The notes under the pieces were generated by a model. It was not told the DNA's origin and ran no database searches. It was given only the letters and a program-made list of their open reading frames with translations. Below, in pieces: positions 61,730 to 64,000 of a stretch of 64,000 nucleotides of DNA. The stretch's first letter is position 1; each line of letters begins with the position of its first letter. Source of the DNA: CAYZJV01 sp964473245 (lineage in GTDB: Bacteria > Spirochaetota > Spirochaetia > Sphaerochaetales > Sphaerochaetaceae); assembly GCA_964473245.1 (NCBI GenBank), contig CAYYOL010000002.1, positions 1 to 64,000 of the forward strand. The letters run 5' to 3'. Made by a program: the position numbers and the translations under genes.

Positions 61730-62656
61730 GTGAACAGTGATACTCAGTACGGAAAACCGGTAGTTCGGCCAAAGATCAAAAAACGGTTTCGTGATCGCTA
61801 TGATGGGCGACGCCTTATGCATGTGGATACGTTTTTCACCCTCATCCCCTATATCATGAGTACGAGAAACGACTCTGAGGTCGGAGCCTCGTTCAAGATC
61901 GACGTCACGCCGGTCGAACGGTACCTGAGGAAGCTTAGGGCAGAGGGGAGTCCGATTGGTCAGGAGATCACTTTTATCGATGTGGTCATGGCTGCAATCG
62001 TGCGGATGATGAGTCAGAAGCCCTACGTCAACCGATTTATCGCAGGGCACAAGGTCTACGCTCGGGATGAGATGAGTATCTCGCTCGCAATCAAGAAGAA
62101 TCTCTCGGTAGAGGGAACACAGACGGTGGTGAAGATGGTCTACGATCCGCGTGACACCATTTTCGATGTCGCTTTGCGCCTCCAGCAGGAGATCGAGCAG
62201 AACAAGGATGTGATGAACGACAACTCGACAGACTCGTTCGCCAAGTTCGTGAATCATCTCCCCTCATCCCTCATTCGGTTGGTCATCGGTACCATCAAAT
62301 GGCTCGACTTTCACGGTTGGATGCCTCGATCGATTCAGAAGCTCAGTCCATTCCATTGCAGCATTTTCGTGACTGCTATGGGCTCGATCAACTTTCCCCC
62401 GATCTATCACCATATCTACAATTTCGGCACCTGTAGTGGGTTCATCGCTTATGGTCCGAAATATGCCGAGCGTGTCATAGCAAAAGATGGCTCGGTGGTT
62501 GAGAGAAAGTTCATAGATTTCAAGATAGTAGGTGATGAACGGATCTGCGATGGATTCGGTATGGCCTCTGCATGGAAGGAGTTGCTCAGATACCTGAAAC
62601 ACCCCGAACTACTGGAACAACCGCCTGAGCAGGTCATGGAGGATCACGGTATCTGA
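61730..62656 (+). CDS. 2-oxoacid dehydrogenase acyltransferase-fold protein lacking the catalytic His
   Basis: The 308-residue protein matches the catalytic domain of dihydrolipoyl acyltransferases (E2) and chloramphenicol acetyltransferase: ITFIDVVMAAIVRMM, a central FHCSIFVTAMGSI, and a C-terminal FKIVGDERICDGFGMASAW. It has no lipoyl domain. The family active site is HxxxDG (DHRxxDG); here it reads DERICDG, with Glu where the catalytic His should be. It may therefore be a binding protein or use a different chemistry. GTG 61730 follows AGGAGA and lies 9 nt after guaA. Confidence 0.75.
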   Translation: MNSDTQYGKPVVRPKIKKRFRDRYDGRRLMHVDTFFTLIPYIMSTRNDSEVGASFKIDVTPVERYLRKLRAEGSPIGQEITFIDVVMAAIVRMMSQKPYVNRFIAGHKVYARDEMSISLAIKKNLSVEGTQTVVKMVYDPRDTIFDVALRLQQEIEQNKDVMNDNSTDSFAKFVNHLPSSLIRLVIGTIKWLDFHGWMPRSIQKLSPFHCSIFVTAMGSINFPPIYHHIYNFGTCSGFIAYGPKYAERVIAKDGSVVERKFIDFKIVGDERICDGFGMASAWKELLRYLKHPELLEQPPEQVMEDHGI

Positions 62657-62694
62657 CGTTCTCTGCTGCGAGCACGAAATACTCCATAGATCAA

Positions 62695-62847
62695 TTAAAA
62701 TCTTGTTTCGACAGTGATTATCCTCCCTCCTGGTGGTTGCACAACCACAGATCGGTCGAATACCACCCGAGCGGTTATGACCGTTGCAAGAATGAGAATG
62801 GCAATCGCCACCCCAGCTCCAATGATATAGGTATTACTCCTCTTCAT
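62695..62847 (-). CDS. 50-residue single-pass membrane protein at the end of the GntR operon
   Basis: On the minus strand an ATG at 62847 opens a 50-codon frame: KRSNTYIIGAGVAIAILILA, then TVITARVVFDRSVVVQPPGG and a short tail ending ETRF. It has one membrane helix and a short outside tail. AAGGAG lies 8 nt before the start, and it overlaps the GntR gene by 14 nt, which argues for a real coupled gene. No homologue is recognised; it may be a small subunit of the ABC-2 transporter encoded upstream. Confidence 0.6.
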   Translation of the reverse strand: MKRSNTYIIGAGVAIAILILATVITARVVFDRSVVVQPPGGRIITVETRF

Positions 62848-63214
62848 GTCGGGTCTCCTTGTGGTAACTTCTCAAATGGTACAACAGGTCCTCTTCGGAG
62901 ATTCCAAGTTGCTGCATGGTCTCCAACAGTGCCGGAATGTCATGTCTGATGAAGTCATCCCGCTTCCTGTTCAGCACCCGTTCCCGTGCATTCTGGGTCG
63001 TGAAGTATCCGATTCCCCGTTGGTTTTCCAGCGTCCCCTCCTCTAACAGGAGCGAATAGGTACGGGTTACCGTGTTCGGATTCACTTCGAGTTGCACCGC
63101 CATGTCTCGTATAGAAGGAATTCGTTCTCCGTCTTGCCAATCTCTACTGAGTATACGGTCATAGAGGTACTCGGCAATCTGTAGATAGATGGATGAGTGT
63201 TTATTGAATTGCAT
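62834..63214 (-). CDS. GntR-family regulator, YtrA type
   Basis: The 126-residue protein has the GntR winged helix (IYLQIAEYLYDRILSRDWQDGERIPSIRDMAVQLEVNPNTVTRTYSLLEEG pattern) and only a short C-terminal helical tail, as in the YtrA subfamily that represses ABC exporter operons. It overlaps the upstream permease gene by 14 nt and the downstream small membrane gene by 14 nt, so all three are translationally coupled. Its position behind the permease is unusual, since YtrA-type regulators are normally the first gene. Confidence 0.88.
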   Translation of the reverse strand: MQFNKHSSIYLQIAEYLYDRILSRDWQDGERIPSIRDMAVQLEVNPNTVTRTYSLLLEEGTLENQRGIGYFTTQNARERVLNRKRDDFIRHDIPALLETMQQLGISEEDLLYHLRSYHKETRHEEE

Positions 63215-63983
63215 CGGTTGCCTCTACCTCCTTCACTCTAAGATACGCGACGAACCAGCAAAATAGTGGCATGACGACCCAGTAGAGGAGTGTGTATATC
63301 CATTTGATGGTATGCAGTGCAGGATTCTGAGCCCAGAGGGTGTACGAGTCTATTCTGAAGTGGAATCCGAAGACTCCTGAGCTGTAGGGGGCGAAGGCGA
63401 TTCTTGCAAATAGGGTGGTCAGCATGGCGAATCCGATTCCAATCACGCCGATTGCGAGCAGGGTCTTGAAGAAATGAGCCTTCCTGAAGTAGGTGGCGCC
63501 GAGGAGAAATAGTGACTGGGTTGCCACGAAATGGAGTATGAGCTTTCTGATATATGGGGAGATGGGATTGAATGGGGTGAAAGGACTCCCGAAGAGTACG
63601 AGGGCAAGCAGTTCGATCAGCACCGATGCTACAGAGAAGAGCAGTGTGAGTGCAATGGGATAAGCTATGGCAGACAGTAGTGCTTTGGCAAAGAATTTTT
63701 CCCATTGCGATGCAGGGAGCATGAGCCAGTTGTGCTGTCCGGTCCTGCCAAACATGTCCTGTGAGAATGCACTGCTGGTGATGATGAAACCTCCCAGAAA
63801 CAGGAATGCAATGAAATTTGTCAGATAGGTGGTCCCTCCACTTCCGATGCCTGAGACCGCCTTCACGATGAATGCATCTGCCAGTTCCTGAACGAGCAGG
63901 AGCAGCGCGACGGTAAGTGTGTAGATAAGTAGATTGCGCCTGTGTTCGACTAGCTCCTTGCGCATGACACGAATCAGTCTCAT
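63201..63983 (-). CDS. ABC-2-type transporter permease-like membrane protein
   Basis: The 260-residue product has about six membrane helices, a basic N-terminus (MRLIRVMRKELVEHRRNLLIY) and the segment MLPASQWEKFFAKALL, typical of ABC-2 permeases linked to YtrA-type regulators. A partner ATPase is expected just right of the window. A G-rich ribosome site (GGGGGTG) precedes ATG 63983. The likely role is export of an amphipathic or antimicrobial compound or an envelope-stress response; substrate unknown. Confidence 0.75.
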   Translation of the reverse strand: MRLIRVMRKELVEHRRNLLIYTLTVALLLLVQELADAFIVKAVSGIGSGGTTYLTNFIAFLFLGGFIITSSAFSQDMFGRTGQHNWLMLPASQWEKFFAKALLSAIAYPIALTLLFSVASVLIELLALVLFGSPFTPFNPISPYIRKLILHFVATQSLFLLGATYFRKAHFFKTLLAIGVIGIGFAMLTTLFARIAFAPYSSGVFGFHFRIDSYTLWAQNPALHTIKWIYTLLYWVVMPLFCWFVAYLRVKEVEATDAIQ

Positions 63984-64000
63984 ACGACACCCCCTTTTCC

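Overview
The window is a dense stretch of bacterial chromosome with mid-range base composition. It looks like a spirochaete of the Sphaerochaeta/Treponema kind. The evidence is indirect: many small signal-peptide beta-barrel proteins ending in phenylalanine, a dephospho-CoA kinase with the P-loop ending GKN, polA-coaE adjacency, and AT-rich sigma-70 promoters in front of outer-membrane genes. No rRNA, tRNA, CRISPR array, phage or insertion sequence is visible. A 100-N gap with identical 55-bp flanks marks this as a draft assembly.

Layout. 1-2.8 kb: 5' end of enolase (minus), a UPF0158-GNAT fusion and a strongly promoted outer-membrane protein. 2.8-8.0 kb (minus): ftsH-hslO-rlmL, a proteostasis and ribosome-modification operon. 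8.1-8.8 kb: a pteridine-reductase-like SDR gene with a leaderless-type promoter. 8.85-16.2 kb: a sigma-54 promoter with an upstream palindrome, then outer-membrane channel, periplasmic adaptor, ABC ATPase, permease, NtrB-like kinase and NtrC-like activator, apparently one self-regulated export operon. 16.3-22.7 kb: pepF, an rRNA m5U methyltransferase, cupin and membrane proteins. 22.7-25.2 kb (minus): an internally duplicated ankyrin lipoprotein and an RDD protein. 25.3-30.1 kb: a small secreted protein, a DUF2202 protein, then a metal cassette (HMA protein, P1B-ATPase, Crp/Fnr regulator, methyltransferase) whose promoter carries an FNR-type box at -41.5. 30.1-35.1 kb: nadE, three small beta-barrel proteins and an orphan membrane protein, with unexplained structured intergenic DNA. 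35.1-40.1 kb: metallo-hydrolase, polA, coaE and an acidic proline-rich membrane protein interrupted by the gap. 40.1-44.7 kb: an MFS transporter and an EF-P beta-lysylation set (lysine aminomutase, efp, epmA) with a decayed AraC gene. 44.7-53 kb: mnmE-mnmG-rsmG-uppP-ftsK-aminotransferase. 53-64 kb: DEAD-box helicase, lipid-type ABC exporter, PlsC, a full ECF vitamin transporter, guaA, an acyltransferase-fold protein lacking its catalytic His, and a GntR/ABC-2 operon running off the right edge.

Most genes are housekeeping. The most interesting content is regulatory: the sigma-54 export/two-component operon, the FNR-box metal cassette, a recurrent promoter geometry with the -10 box 6-7 nt before ATG (predicting leaderless mRNAs), and intergenic elements sharing short motifs. 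All functional statements come from reading the sequence and from family knowledge; no database search was possible.
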